Under the pieces are notes generated by a model. It was not told the origin of the DNA. It saw only the letters and a program-made list of their open reading frames with translations, and did no database searches. Below, in pieces: positions 9,729 through 18,514 of a stretch of DNA of 64,000 nucleotides (positions are counted from its first letter, which is position 1; each line of letters begins with the position of its first letter). The position numbers and the translations under genes were made by a program. Origin of the DNA: JBMDXB01 sp048594975 (GTDB lineage Bacteria > Acidobacteriota > Vicinamibacteria > Vicinamibacterales > 2-12-FULL-66-21); assembly GCA_048594975.1 (NCBI GenBank), contig JBMDXQ010000145.1:62001-126000 (forward strand), read 5' to 3'.

Positions 9729-12329
9729 TCAGCGTGTGCCGGCGGCGCGGAACAGATCGTCTGCCGACGACAGCACCACGCGCCGCAGCCGGTCTGGATA
9801 GTCCTGCGGAAGCGAGGCGACGAAGCCGGAGACCATCCGGCTGGCCGCAGCGGAGCTGTGGCCGGACAGCGTCGCGTCCATCCATCGCTTCGGAAAGAAG
9901 ATGTCGCCGGTGCGTTGAATCTCCCGCAGCAGCGCGAGGCTCGGCGGAATGTACTGCTCCGCCGAGGCCGCGCGCAGGGGGTGATGCAGGTACCCGACCG
10001 CTTCGAGCACCCACGGCTCGCGGCGGCGGTTCGCGGCGTCCTCGAGGCCCTCGAAGAAGGCCTCGCGGATCGCCGGGTCGGCTGACAGCGCCGGGCGCAC
10101 GAAGGCGAACCGCGCCTTCCGGTCCGGGTTCTGAATCCGCTCCTGCTGCCGCTCGAGGATGGCGGCCCACGCCGGCACCTCGCGCACGGCAAGCTCCTGC
10201 GCCAGCGTGATGAAATCGGGCTCGGCCAGCTCGAGGCCGGGAACGGCTTCCTCCTTTCCCCACACGCGCTCCAGCCACTGCAGCGTCGCAGGCGTGATCG
10301 CCGTATCCCGCAGCGCCGAGAACCACGCCGACTTCCGGCTCTGGGCCGGCGCCGCGTCGAGGCCGGCGCGAAGCGTTCGTTCCAGCGAACCCGCCACGGC
10401 GGCGCGCTCGACCGGCGACAGCCACCGCCAGAAGGCCTGCTGCGTGTAGCCCAGCATACGCTGCAGGTTGAGATCGTCGGTCTCGCGCGGGAGCGTGTCC
10501 AGCAGGAGGTCGAACATCCGGCGCGGTTGCACCCGGCCGTCGAGCATCTCCTCCCACAGGGTGATCAAGGCGGCGCCGCGCGCGAGCCCGTCCAGCCCCG
10601 GGAGGTGTTCCAGGAGGTACGCGCGGCTGCGCGAATCGAGGACAAAATTCCCGTACGCGATCCCGCGGGAGTTGGGCAGCACGAACAACAGGGTCGACGT
10701 GTTCTCAGCGTGCACGACCGGGGCGCGCGTGGCTGAAAGCGGGACGGTGTACTGGACCTGTTTGCGGGTCGGAAGATCCGTTCCGCCCTGCGCCGTCGCC
10801 ACCAGCGCGTCCACCTTCTGCGCCCAGAGGAGCCCGCGAGCCCCGACCGGGTCGCGTTGCGCGAACGCGACGTGGAGCCCGTTGCCGGTTTCCGCGACTT
10901 CCGTCGTGATGGTCGGCCGGCCGCGTTCCTCCACCCAGGCGTGACTCCAGGCCTTCAGATCCTCGGGCGTCCGCTCGTCCAGCAGGGCGATGAGGTCGGG
11001 CCAGGACGCGTTGCCGAACGCATGATCGCGCAGGTACATACGCAGGCCGTCGCGCAGCGTCTCGGCGCCGAGCATCAGCTCGAGGTGGCGCATGACGATC
11101 GGCGCTTTCTGATAGATGATCGAGCCGTACAGGCTCCCGGCTTCGTTCAGGTTGTCGAGCCGCTGGCGGATCGCGTTGCTCCCGTCGGTGCGGTCGACGT
11201 CGTAGGCCGCCGGGTAGTGCGCCAGCAGGAACCGGAGGTCGTGATTGATCTCCGGAAAGGATGGGTTGACGATCTTCGCCGCCAGGAAGCTGGCGAAGAC
11301 CTCCTTCATCCACACGTCGTCGAACCACCTCATCGTCACCAGGTCGCCGAACCACATGTGCGACGTCTCGTGGGCGATCAGGCTGGCGCGTCCGAGCTTC
11401 TGGTTCACGGTGGCGGACGGGTCGAGCAGCAGCGCCGGAGCGTTGTAGAAGATCGCGCCGGCGTGCTCCATGCCGCCGAACTGGAACGCGGGGACGAGCA
11501 GGAAATCGAACTTCGCCCACGGGTACGGGATCGACGTGTAGTCCTCGAGCCAGGCGAGCGCGACGGCGTGCAGGTCGAAGATCGCGTCGCGGTTGCGCGC
11601 GACCTTCTCTTTGTCGGTCTCGCGGTGGAACATGCGGAAGCGGCGTCCTCCGCGCTCCGCGGCCTCGACGTGGAACCGCCCGGCAGCGAACGAAAAGAGA
11701 TACGTCGGCAGCGGCGGCGTTTCCGCGAACTCGACCTGCAGACGCTGCCCCTCGCTCCGGCGCGACGTCTCGGCGGCGTTCGACAGCGCCTCCCAGCTGC
11801 CCGGAATGCTCAGCATCAGCCGGAACCTGGACTTCAGATCCGGCTGGTCGAAGCAGGGAAACGCGAGACGCGCCCGCGCCGGTACGAAGAGCGCGTACAT
11901 GAACTCGGGATTACGGTTCAGCGCGGCGTCACCGGCCGTGAATGCGACCTCGATCGCGTTGTCGCCGGGACGAAAGGCGGCGGCGGGCACCAGGATGTGC
12001 TCGTTCGCCGCGACGAACTCGATCGGCTTTCCGCCGGCGCTGACCGACAGGCCCGATGTCGGTCCGGCGAAATCCAGAATCAGCGGCCGCGCCGTGTCCG
12101 CGATGCTGAACCGGATCGCCGCCCGGCCCCTGACCGGCTCGGAGAGTACGGACGGAATCGTGAACTCGAGATCGTAGCGGACGTTCTTCAGCCGTGCCGC
12201 GCGCTCCTGCGCCAGCGAGAGCGGCACGCCGCGCGCCGGCGCAGCGTCGGCGCCGCGCCGCTGGACGGCAGCGCCCAGCGCGGCCGCCGCCGTACAGACG
12301 AGAAGCAGCCGGAACATGCTGCCGATCAT
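9729..12329 (-). CDS. M1-family zinc aminopeptidase, exported
   Basis: 866 residues. It begins with a signal-like hydrophobic segment (FRLLLVCTAAAALGAA), so it is probably periplasmic. The M1 signature is complete: exopeptidase motif GGMEH (285-289), zinc-binding HETSH (His320, His324) and the third ligand Glu343 in WMKE. An ERAP1/aminopeptidase-N-type C-terminal helical domain fills the last 400 residues. It would remove N-terminal amino acids from peptides. The ATG at 12329 was preferred over upstream in-frame starts because it has GAGGGAG 8 bases ahead and leads directly into the signal peptide. It lies 28 bases downstream of the GT87-type gene, so the two may form one transcript. Confidence 0.93.
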   Translation of the reverse strand: MIGSMFRLLLVCTAAAALGAAVQRRGADAAPARGVPLSLAQERAARLKNVRYDLEFTIPSVLSEPVRGRAAIRFSIADTARPLILDFAGPTSGLSVSAGGKPIEFVAANEHILVPAAAFRPGDNAIEVAFTAGDAALNRNPEFMYALFVPARARLAFPCFDQPDLKSRFRLMLSIPGSWEALSNAAETSRRSEGQRLQVEFAETPPLPTYLFSFAAGRFHVEAAERGGRRFRMFHRETDKEKVARNRDAIFDLHAVALAWLEDYTSIPYPWAKFDFLLVPAFQFGGMEHAGAIFYNAPALLLDPSATVNQKLGRASLIAHETSHMWFGDLVTMRWFDDVWMKEVFASFLAAKIVNPSFPEINHDLRFLLAHYPAAYDVDRTDGSNAIRQRLDNLNEAGSLYGSIIYQKAPIVMRHLELMLGAETLRDGLRMYLRDHAFGNASWPDLIALLDERTPEDLKAWSHAWVEERGRPTITTEVAETGNGLHVAFAQRDPVGARGLLWAQKVDALVATAQGGTDLPTRKQVQYTVPLSATRAPVVHAENTSTLLFVLPNSRGIAYGNFVLDSRSRAYLLEHLPGLDGLARGAALITLWEEMLDGRVQPRRMFDLLLDTLPRETDDLNLQRMLGYTQQAFWRWLSPVERAAVAGSLERTLRAGLDAAPAQSRKSAWFSALRDTAITPATLQWLERVWGKEEAVPGLELAEPDFITLAQELAVREVPAWAAILERQQERIQNPDRKARFAFVRPALSADPAIREAFFEGLEDAANRRREPWVLEAVGYLHHPLRAASAEQYIPPSLALLREIQRTGDIFFPKRWMDATLSGHSSAAASRMVSGFVASLPQDYPDRLRRVVLSSADDLFRAAGTR

Positions 12330-12357
12330 ATGCGCTCCCTCGTGCCCGTGACCGCGA

Positions 12358-13524
12358 TCAAGCGGTTCGGCGCGTGCGAAGCACCACCAGCGCCGCGACC
12401 ACCACGAAGAAGCAGATGGTGATGACCGAGAGCTGCATGAACTGCCGGTAGAGCGAGCGCCCCAGCAGGTCATAGAGGCTCAAGCCGATGATGAGGACGG
12501 CGGCAGCGGCAAGGTAGCGGACGACGCGGGGCAAAGCCGCTTCGTAGTTGGCGAGCAGGACGATCGCCGGGGTCGCGACGAGCAAGACGTAGTCCCATCC
12601 CTGCGGCGAGAGGAGCGGCACGAGCGTCAGGAGCAGTGCGCCCTCGAGCACGTGCGGCGCCGGCAGCCCGCCACGGCGCACGAAGACGTAGCCGGCGGCG
12701 GCGAGCAGCGCCGCGACGGTTGCGACCACGAGCGGCCTCACCGCCGGGCTCTCGCCGCACCACTTCGCGAACATCCCCGCGACCGAGACGTTGTCCTGGT
12801 TGGTGAGGTTCGGCGCCGTCGAACCGGTTACCGTGTGCCACCAGTTCAGGTGCAGCGCGATGCTCCCGGGCAGGCCGTAGACGACCGCGGGAAGCGCGGC
12901 GATGACCAGCGCGCCGGCGGCAAAGCCGGCGAGGGCGCCGATGCGCCGCCGTGCGATGAGCCAGGGTGCAAACAGCAGGGCGTACGGCTTGATCACCGCC
13001 GCGAGCGCCAGCAGCAACCCGGCAACGTCTTCACGCCCGGCGCTCATCGCGCGAATCCCGAGAAGCACCACGACGCCAAACAGCAGGTTCACCTGCCCGA
13101 GGACCAGCTCGTGGCCGTAGAACTTGCCCATGGCCACGACGGCGATAACCGCGAGGAACCAGGCCGGCTTCCTTCGATCCGGCAGGACGGCCAGGCTCAG
13201 CGCCACGAGCGCGACGACGAGCAGGGCGGAGGTGCGGAACCACACCTGCTTCGCGGTCGCGAGCGGCACCATGCCCGCCGGGGTCGCGAGCACCGCAAAG
13301 GCCGGCAGGTACTTGAACTGGTAGTGCCCGTCATCGGCGCGATAGAGCGGGGCGGCCTCGCGTGCACGTACCGCCGCCCGCCAGTACACCTCGAAGTCGG
13401 CCATCCGGCCGGCGGGAACGACGAGCAGCAGCGCCGAGAGGAGTGCGGCGATGACGAGGGAGGTGGCGGGTCGTCGCGTCGGGCCGACCGGGTGCTGCGC
13501 ACCCGGAATGATGGGCCGATTCAC
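12358..13524 (-). CDS. Integral membrane glycosyltransferase, GT87/DUF2029 family
   Basis: 388 residues with many hydrophobic segments spread over the whole length. The first loop contains DFEVYWRAAVRAREAAPLYR, the acidic segment conserved in GT87-type enzymes, which transfer mannose or related sugars from polyprenyl phosphate on the outer face of the membrane. This is a family-level inference; the acceptor is unknown. A GTG start was used, the first in frame. The gene precedes the M1 peptidase on the same strand. Confidence 0.8.
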   Translation of the reverse strand: MNRPIIPGAQHPVGPTRRPATSLVIAALLSALLLVVPAGRMADFEVYWRAAVRAREAAPLYRADDGHYQFKYLPAFAVLATPAGMVPLATAKQVWFRTSALLVVALVALSLAVLPDRRKPAWFLAVIAVVAMGKFYGHELVLGQVNLLFGVVVLLGIRAMSAGREDVAGLLLALAAVIKPYALLFAPWLIARRRIGALAGFAAGALVIAALPAVVYGLPGSIALHLNWWHTVTGSTAPNLTNQDNVSVAGMFAKWCGESPAVRPLVVATVAALLAAAGYVFVRRGGLPAPHVLEGALLLTLVPLLSPQGWDYVLLVATPAIVLLANYEAALPRVVRYLAAAAVLIIGLSLYDLLGRSLYRQFMQLSVITICFFVVVAALVVLRTRRTA

Positions 13525-13589
13525 CGGTCAGGACGTTGACAGACCGCTGGACGAGGCCTCGGCAGTTGCGCGTAGCCCCGCCGTGTTCT

Positions 13590-15233
13590 TCATCGTCCTC
13601 CCGGGATGCGATCGAGGCCCACCAGCGTCCACCCCGCAGCGCCCCGGCGGAAGTACACCGTGATGGGATCCGCCCACGCGGTGTGCTGCGCATGGTACGC
13701 GCGAATGCGGGCGCTGACGAACTCCGCGCCGAGGACGTCGGCCGGCGCCTGCGCGCGCGGCTCGGTGACGGTCTGTTCGCTGCCGACCGGGTGGTGCGCG
13801 TTTGACGCGTTGTCGAACCGTGACCACTCGATGGTGTATTTCTCGGCCGGCGCGGCGATGCCGGCCGACACGGCAGCGTTCTCGAACGTCAGCTGGCCCG
13901 ACCCGTCCAGAGCGGGACGGACGATCGGGCTCGTGCCGTTCAGCCACGTGTTGAGCACCTTGCGTCGGCGTACCAGCAGCGTGTCCACCAGGTAATCGGT
14001 GGCGCGCTGGTCGGTGTACTTCGCGGCGCCCACCACCGCCCGCACCGCCTCCTCCGGGACGGCGGCGACGATGCGGGCCGCCCAGAAGCGGTCGTCGGCC
14101 CCAGCCAGGCGGAACGCGGGGTTGGCGTAGTCCGGCTTCCACAGGGCCGGATCGAAGTACGACGATTCGAAACGGCCGACCGCTGCCAGGTCGGGGTAGG
14201 GGACCTTGATCCACGGCCGCACGTACAGGCCGAGCGTCAACATCGTGATCAGCGTGGGCCGCGCCTCCCATACGAACTCGTTGCCGGCGCGCCGGCTCTG
14301 CGCCTGCACGCTGCCGCTGCCGAGCGTGGAGCCGAAGTCGAGCAGGTGGTGGCGGACGATCGCCCGCCCGTCCGCGCGGATGAGCGTGTCGAGCGTGTTG
14401 GAGCTCCGCACTTCGTCGTGGTTCAACCAGGCAGAGAACACGAGCAGGCCGCGCAGCTCGCGGCGGTGCTCGTGCGGGAAGATGTCGTTGGGATCGTCGG
14501 GCCGGGTCCCGTGGTACCGGAACGGCCCCAGCGGCTCGCCCGGGAGGTTGCGGCTGGCCAGCACCCGGTACGATCCGTCGGGTCCCCGCGCCGCTTTCTC
14601 GAGCACCGCGTCGACGTGCCGCCACTGCAACGGCTCGTCCTTCCCGTCCTCGTCCTTCGCCGTTGCGCCCGCCCCGATCGAAAGCTGCTCGCGGCGGAAT
14701 GATGCCAAGTAGTTTTCCGGCACGTGATAGCCGAAGGCGTGGAACAGCTTCGTCGCGATGACCTCCGCGCCGCTCGCCATCTCGGGGTTGCTCCGGGGGT
14801 CGAACTTGATCCAGTAGATCTCCCGCGATTCGTCGCGCATCGTGAAGCCGGGCGTCACGCCCTCGCTCTTGATGCTGATGATCTCCCAGCGCCCCGTCGG
14901 GCCGGTCCCGCGGTCGGGGCCGCGCACGATTTCGTCGATCGACATCGGCCGCGCGCCGACGCGGTTCGTGAACCAGCTCGAATCGGGAACTTCGTCCACG
15001 GTGTTGATGTTGACGGCGCGGCGGGGCTCCTTGTCGCCCGCGTCGCGGAACGAGCTTTCCAGGAGATCGTAGGTGCCGCTGACGCGCGTCCGGTCCACGC
15101 CGGAAGCGTCCTGGGTCTCGGGATCGCGCGCGATCGGGTCGTCGGGGTAGAAGCGGGGCGTCGCAGCGCGACCCGGCGCGGTGAGACACCACAGGGCGGC
15201 AAGGGCGGGGACCAGACAGGCGCAGCGGCGCAT
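13590..15233 (-). CDS. Secreted protein of unknown function, 547 residues
   Basis: The protein starts with a cleavable-looking signal peptide (CLVPALAALWCLTAPGRA) and is then soluble. I recognise no family. Conserved-looking stretches include YWIKFDPRSNPEM, the paired HVDAVLEKAARG and GPFRYHGTRPDDPNDIFPHEHRRELRG, and HHLLDFGSTLG. The His/Asp pattern is vaguely reminiscent of kinase-like or HipA-like folds, but this is not secure. Its start codon overlaps the stop of the upstream Omp85-type gene (TGATG), so the two are translationally coupled and probably work together at the cell surface. Confidence 0.75.
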   Translation of the reverse strand: MRRCACLVPALAALWCLTAPGRAATPRFYPDDPIARDPETQDASGVDRTRVSGTYDLLESSFRDAGDKEPRRAVNINTVDEVPDSSWFTNRVGARPMSIDEIVRGPDRGTGPTGRWEIISIKSEGVTPGFTMRDESREIYWIKFDPRSNPEMASGAEVIATKLFHAFGYHVPENYLASFRREQLSIGAGATAKDEDGKDEPLQWRHVDAVLEKAARGPDGSYRVLASRNLPGEPLGPFRYHGTRPDDPNDIFPHEHRRELRGLLVFSAWLNHDEVRSSNTLDTLIRADGRAIVRHHLLDFGSTLGSGSVQAQSRRAGNEFVWEARPTLITMLTLGLYVRPWIKVPYPDLAAVGRFESSYFDPALWKPDYANPAFRLAGADDRFWAARIVAAVPEEAVRAVVGAAKYTDQRATDYLVDTLLVRRRKVLNTWLNGTSPIVRPALDGSGQLTFENAAVSAGIAAPAEKYTIEWSRFDNASNAHHPVGSEQTVTEPRAQAPADVLGAEFVSARIRAYHAQHTAWADPITVYFRRGAAGWTLVGLDRIPGGR

Positions 15234-16456
15234 CAGAACATCTTGCTGAACTTGGTGAGATAGCGGAAGCCTTCGCCGCCGCCGGTGGCGATATCGAACC
15301 GGAAGAAGACGGCCTGGGCGGTGTTGAAGCGGAAGCCGATCCCGTAGGCGCGCTTCATGTGGCCGAACTCGAGGTCGGCGGCGCGCGGCGCGACCGTGCC
15401 CCAATCGGTGAACAGCGCCATGTCGAGCAGGCCGAAGGCCTCCCACCGGTACTCGAGATTGAAGAAGACGGCGCTGTCGTCCCGGAAGCGGTAGTCGGCC
15501 ACGCTTCGAAGGGAGGTGGGTCCGCCGATCGTCGGCTTGAGGTAGAACGGGGTCTGCTGCCCGTCGTGCGGGCTCGTCGTCGTCAGGCGCGCCTGAACGG
15601 CGAACACCCGCTTCTTGTCGAAGATCGGGAAGAACTGCTGCAGGCGGGCGTCCAGGCCGTCGAATCCGTAGAGGTCCAGCTCGGTATCCGATTGCCGCCG
15701 CCAGGTGAGCGTGTAGTAGCCCCCGTTTCGCGCGTTCCCGGGCTCGTCGCGGTAGTCGTAGACGGCGAACAGGTCGGTGTAGGTGAACGCCGGCTGTGCC
15801 GCCAGCCCGGGTGCCGCCGCGTCATCGAACCGCTCTTCGAGCGAGGGGTATCCCGAGTCGGTGCCCGGCCCGAGATCGGGGCTCATCCGGCCGATGCGGG
15901 TGCCCACCTCGAGGCCGTCGTGCGGCCGCACGATGGCGCGCCCCTCGAATCGCCGGTTGTCCAGCAGGTAGCTGACGCGATCGCCTGCGAGCGACTCGGC
16001 GCCGAGGCCGTAGAAGTCTTCCTGCGGGTGGTGGTGGTAGGTCGCCTCGACGCCCACTTCGAGGCGCTCCTTCGCGAGGTAGGGCAGCGAGAAATCCACG
16101 CGCGCGAGCTGGTAGTTGCGGAAGGTCCAGCCGCCCTCGAGTTCGACTCGTGCAGTACGATCGAACAGGTCGTGGCGGAATCCGCCGCCCAGCCCAATCC
16201 CCGATCCGATCGGCTTGTGCGTATACCCCCATTCGACGAAGAAGCCGTTGTGCGGGGCGATGCGCGCGAGCGGGTACTGCGGGTCGAACCTCAGGAGGAG
16301 TCTCTCCAGGCGCCCCGGCTCGTAGGGACGGAGCTGCCTGGCCTTCTCCGCCCGCTGCGCTTCGAGCAGCGCCGCGCGCGTGTCCTGGGCCAGCGCTGGG
16401 CTCGAGGCGCACACGAGTGACGCCGCGACGGAGGCACACAGAACGCGGCCGAGCAT
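15233..16456 (-). CDS. Omp85/BamA-type outer-membrane barrel protein
   Basis: 407 residues with a signal peptide (VLCASVAASLVCASSPALA). The rest is a beta-barrel domain of the bacterial surface-antigen (Omp85) family: regular amphipathic strands, a GGPTSLRSVADYRFRDD segment in the usual position of the conserved barrel motif, and a C-terminal aromatic residue (SKMF). No POTRA domains are recognisable ahead of the barrel, unlike BamA or TamA, so this is a short barrel-only member. The ATG at 16456 directly precedes the signal peptide. It is translationally coupled to the secreted protein downstream. Confidence 0.82.
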   Translation of the reverse strand: MLGRVLCASVAASLVCASSPALAQDTRAALLEAQRAEKARQLRPYEPGRLERLLLRFDPQYPLARIAPHNGFFVEWGYTHKPIGSGIGLGGGFRHDLFDRTARVELEGGWTFRNYQLARVDFSLPYLAKERLEVGVEATYHHHPQEDFYGLGAESLAGDRVSYLLDNRRFEGRAIVRPHDGLEVGTRIGRMSPDLGPGTDSGYPSLEERFDDAAAPGLAAQPAFTYTDLFAVYDYRDEPGNARNGGYYTLTWRRQSDTELDLYGFDGLDARLQQFFPIFDKKRVFAVQARLTTTSPHDGQQTPFYLKPTIGGPTSLRSVADYRFRDDSAVFFNLEYRWEAFGLLDMALFTDWGTVAPRAADLEFGHMKRAYGIGFRFNTAQAVFFRFDIATGGGEGFRYLTKFSKMF

Positions 16457-16478
16457 AGGGTAAAGACGATAACGTAGA
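16457..16478. promoter_or_regulatory. Very short divergent start region
   Basis: Only 22 bases separate the ATG of the Omp85-type gene (minus strand) from the ATG of the membrane protein at 16479. A GATAAC word at 16468-16473 is the only AT-rich element. Promoters for both genes must lie inside, or overlap, the opposite coding sequences, or the transcripts are leaderless. Confidence 0.35.
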
Positions 16479-17291
16479 ATGCCTGACTTGACCACTACGA
16501 GTTCGGAGACGCGTTCCGATTCCCCGCAATCACCGCCCCGGCGGCGGTCACTGCTGCCGCCTTCCTACGAGCGCGCGGTCGGGCACGCGCGCCGCATCGA
16601 GTTCGCGGCGGACCGGCCGATCCGCGCGCGGAACAAGGTCAGTTACCGGCTGGCGCACTGGCCGATCTGGATCTGGGTGTTCTTCATCGCTCCCGGTCCG
16701 CTCACCTTCGACCTGTTCGAGCGCGGCTTCGACGGCCGCATGGCGCTGTGGCTCGCCGTGGTGATCCTCGGCACGGGTGTGGCCGGCCTGCGCGGCAGGC
16801 TGCCCGGCGTCGAGCCGCGGCCTTACATCATCCGGTTCACCGAGGACCGGCCCAACCCGCTGTACCGGCGGGTGTGCTACACGCTGGCGTGGAGCGAGAT
16901 GATCGGGTTCGCCCTCCTCAACGTCGCCGGGATGGTCACGGCGCTCCTTACCGGCGAATGGCGGCTCCGGCAGCTGTACGACGCCTTCTACTTCCCGATC
17001 GCAGGGACAATCTGGGTGCTCGGCGCGCTGGGCCGCCTGCCGCGCGTCTGGACGTCCACCAGGGGCGAAGGGCACGAGCGGCGGTACTTCTATGGCTCGG
17101 CCTGGGCGGTGTGCATCGCGCAGCCGGTGCTCTGGCTGCTCTGGAAAGCGCTCCCGCACACCCGCACCGCGGATGCCGTCAAGCTCGCGGCGTTTCTCGC
17201 CGTTCTCGCCTGGGTCGGGAACATGGCGCGCCGGGGGCTGCTGCCGAGGACGCGGCCGATCGTGCCGGGGGAGCTGGCCGTTTCCGACTGA
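16479..17291 (+). CDS. Integral membrane protein, unknown function
   Basis: 270 residues. A basic cytoplasmic N-terminus of about 60 residues is followed by several hydrophobic segments, with tryptophan-rich membrane edges (HWPIWIWVFFIAPGPLTFDL, MALWLAVVILGTGVAGL, a segment around SEMIGFALLNVAGMVTALL, YFPIAGTIWVLGALG, and two near the C-terminus). No catalytic motif is recognised. It ends 9 bases before the downstream glycosyltransferase gene, so the two are probably cotranscribed. Confidence 0.7.
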   Translation: MPDLTTTSSETRSDSPQSPPRRRSLLPPSYERAVGHARRIEFAADRPIRARNKVSYRLAHWPIWIWVFFIAPGPLTFDLFERGFDGRMALWLAVVILGTGVAGLRGRLPGVEPRPYIIRFTEDRPNPLYRRVCYTLAWSEMIGFALLNVAGMVTALLTGEWRLRQLYDAFYFPIAGTIWVLGALGRLPRVWTSTRGEGHERRYFYGSAWAVCIAQPVLWLLWKALPHTRTADAVKLAAFLAVLAWVGNMARRGLLPRTRPIVPGELAVSD

Positions 17292-17300
17292 CGGTCGGGG

Positions 17301-18464
17301 ATGAAGCCGCGCGTCCTGTTCGTCAACGGCGGCATTCTCGGCCTGCTCACGTTCCACCACTACCTCCAGCGGATGCTGCCCACGCAGTCGGCCGTCGACT
17401 GGGAGCAGATCCTGCTGACCGAGGGGCTCTCGCTTCGGGCGCGCGCGGTGCGCCGCCTGCTCGCGACGAGGGTGTGGAAGGACGGGCTGTTCGGCGTCTC
17501 GAACCTGGACCTGGCCCGCTTCAGGCTGGAGCTCTTTTCCGGGCTGCTCGCGCGGCACCGGATCGCGCGCTCCGGCCGCTGCGACGTGCTCCACTTCCAC
17601 CGCCAGGCCACCGCCTACGGCAGCCTCGACCTGATGCGGCGCGTGCCCTCCATCGTCGCGATCGACTGCACGCAGGACTGCGTGATGCAGATGGCCACGA
17701 CGCGGCTGGAGCGCGCCACCTACGAGGCCAACGCACGGATGGACGGCGCCATCTTCCGCCGCGCGGCGGCCCTCGTGGCGACGTCGCGGTGGGCGGCCGA
17801 GTCGGTGCGGCGGCGCTACGGGGAGCGGACGGCACCGATCCACGTGATCCCCAATCCGGTTCTGAACGATGACTTCGACCCGGCATGGATCGAGCGGCGA
17901 GCCGCGCGCGCTCCGGCGGGCCACCGGCCGCGGTTCCTGTTCGTCGGCGGCGATTTCCCGCGCAAGGGCGGTTTCGACCTGCTCACCGTCTGGACGGAGG
18001 GCGGCTTTCACACGCGTGCGCGCCTCGAGATCGTGACCGACTGGCCGCTGACCGGTCCGATGCCGGAGGGGGTGACGCTGCACCGCGGCGTCCGGGCGCA
18101 TAGCGCCGAGTGGGCTGCCCGGTGGGCGGACGCCGACGTGTTCGTGCTGCCGACGCGCAACGAGGCGTTCGGTCTCGTGTTCCAGGAAGCCGCAGCGGCC
18201 GGACTGCCGGCGATCGGCACGCGCGAGAACGCGGTGCCGGAGATCGTGGTGGACGGCGACACCGGCCTGCTCGTGCCGGTCGGCGACCGCACCGCGCTCG
18301 CCGCGGCAATGGACCGCCTCGCCGCCTCGCCGGAGCTGCGCGAGCGTCTCGGCCGTTGCGCGCGCGCGTTCGTCGAGCGGGCCGCCGATCCCGCGGCTTA
18401 CCTGGCGAAGCTCGTCGCCCTCCTTGTCGAGGCAGCGCGGCGCGGCGCCCACCCGCCGGCGTGA
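17301..18464 (+). CDS. Glycosyltransferase family 4 (GT-B fold)
   Basis: 387 residues. The C-terminal nucleotide-sugar domain has RFLFVGGDFPRKGGFDLL and the retaining-GT E-x7-E motif in NEAFGLVFQEAAAAGLPAI. The N-terminal acceptor domain is less conserved. It probably transfers a sugar from a nucleotide donor to a cell-surface glycan. It is outside the main EPS operon, directly downstream of a membrane protein gene (9-base gap). Confidence 0.85.
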   Translation: MKPRVLFVNGGILGLLTFHHYLQRMLPTQSAVDWEQILLTEGLSLRARAVRRLLATRVWKDGLFGVSNLDLARFRLELFSGLLARHRIARSGRCDVLHFHRQATAYGSLDLMRRVPSIVAIDCTQDCVMQMATTRLERATYEANARMDGAIFRRAAALVATSRWAAESVRRRYGERTAPIHVIPNPVLNDDFDPAWIERRAARAPAGHRPRFLFVGGDFPRKGGFDLLTVWTEGGFHTRARLEIVTDWPLTGPMPEGVTLHRGVRAHSAEWAARWADADVFVLPTRNEAFGLVFQEAAAAGLPAIGTRENAVPEIVVDGDTGLLVPVGDRTALAAAMDRLAASPELRERLGRCARAFVERAADPAAYLAKLVALLVEAARRGAHPPA

Positions 18465-18502
18465 CGTCCAGCTGGCGAAAAGTCTCCGCGCGCGCGATGC
18501 GC

Positions 18503-18508
18503 TAGCAT
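18503..18508 (+). promoter_or_regulatory. Candidate -10 box (TAGCAT) for the dehydrogenase E1 gene
   Basis: TAGCAT lies 6 bases upstream of the ATG at 18515, a spacing expected for a transcript that begins at or next to the start codon. No convincing -35 is seen. Confidence 0.35.
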
Positions 18509-18514
18509 CTGAGC

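Noticed and set aside
9720..9740. Palindrome overlapping the stop of the M1 peptidase as a terminator
   Set aside because: The arms (GGCGCACGCT / AGCGTGTGCC) pair well, but there is no T-tract in either direction and the loop is too small; kept only as a note.
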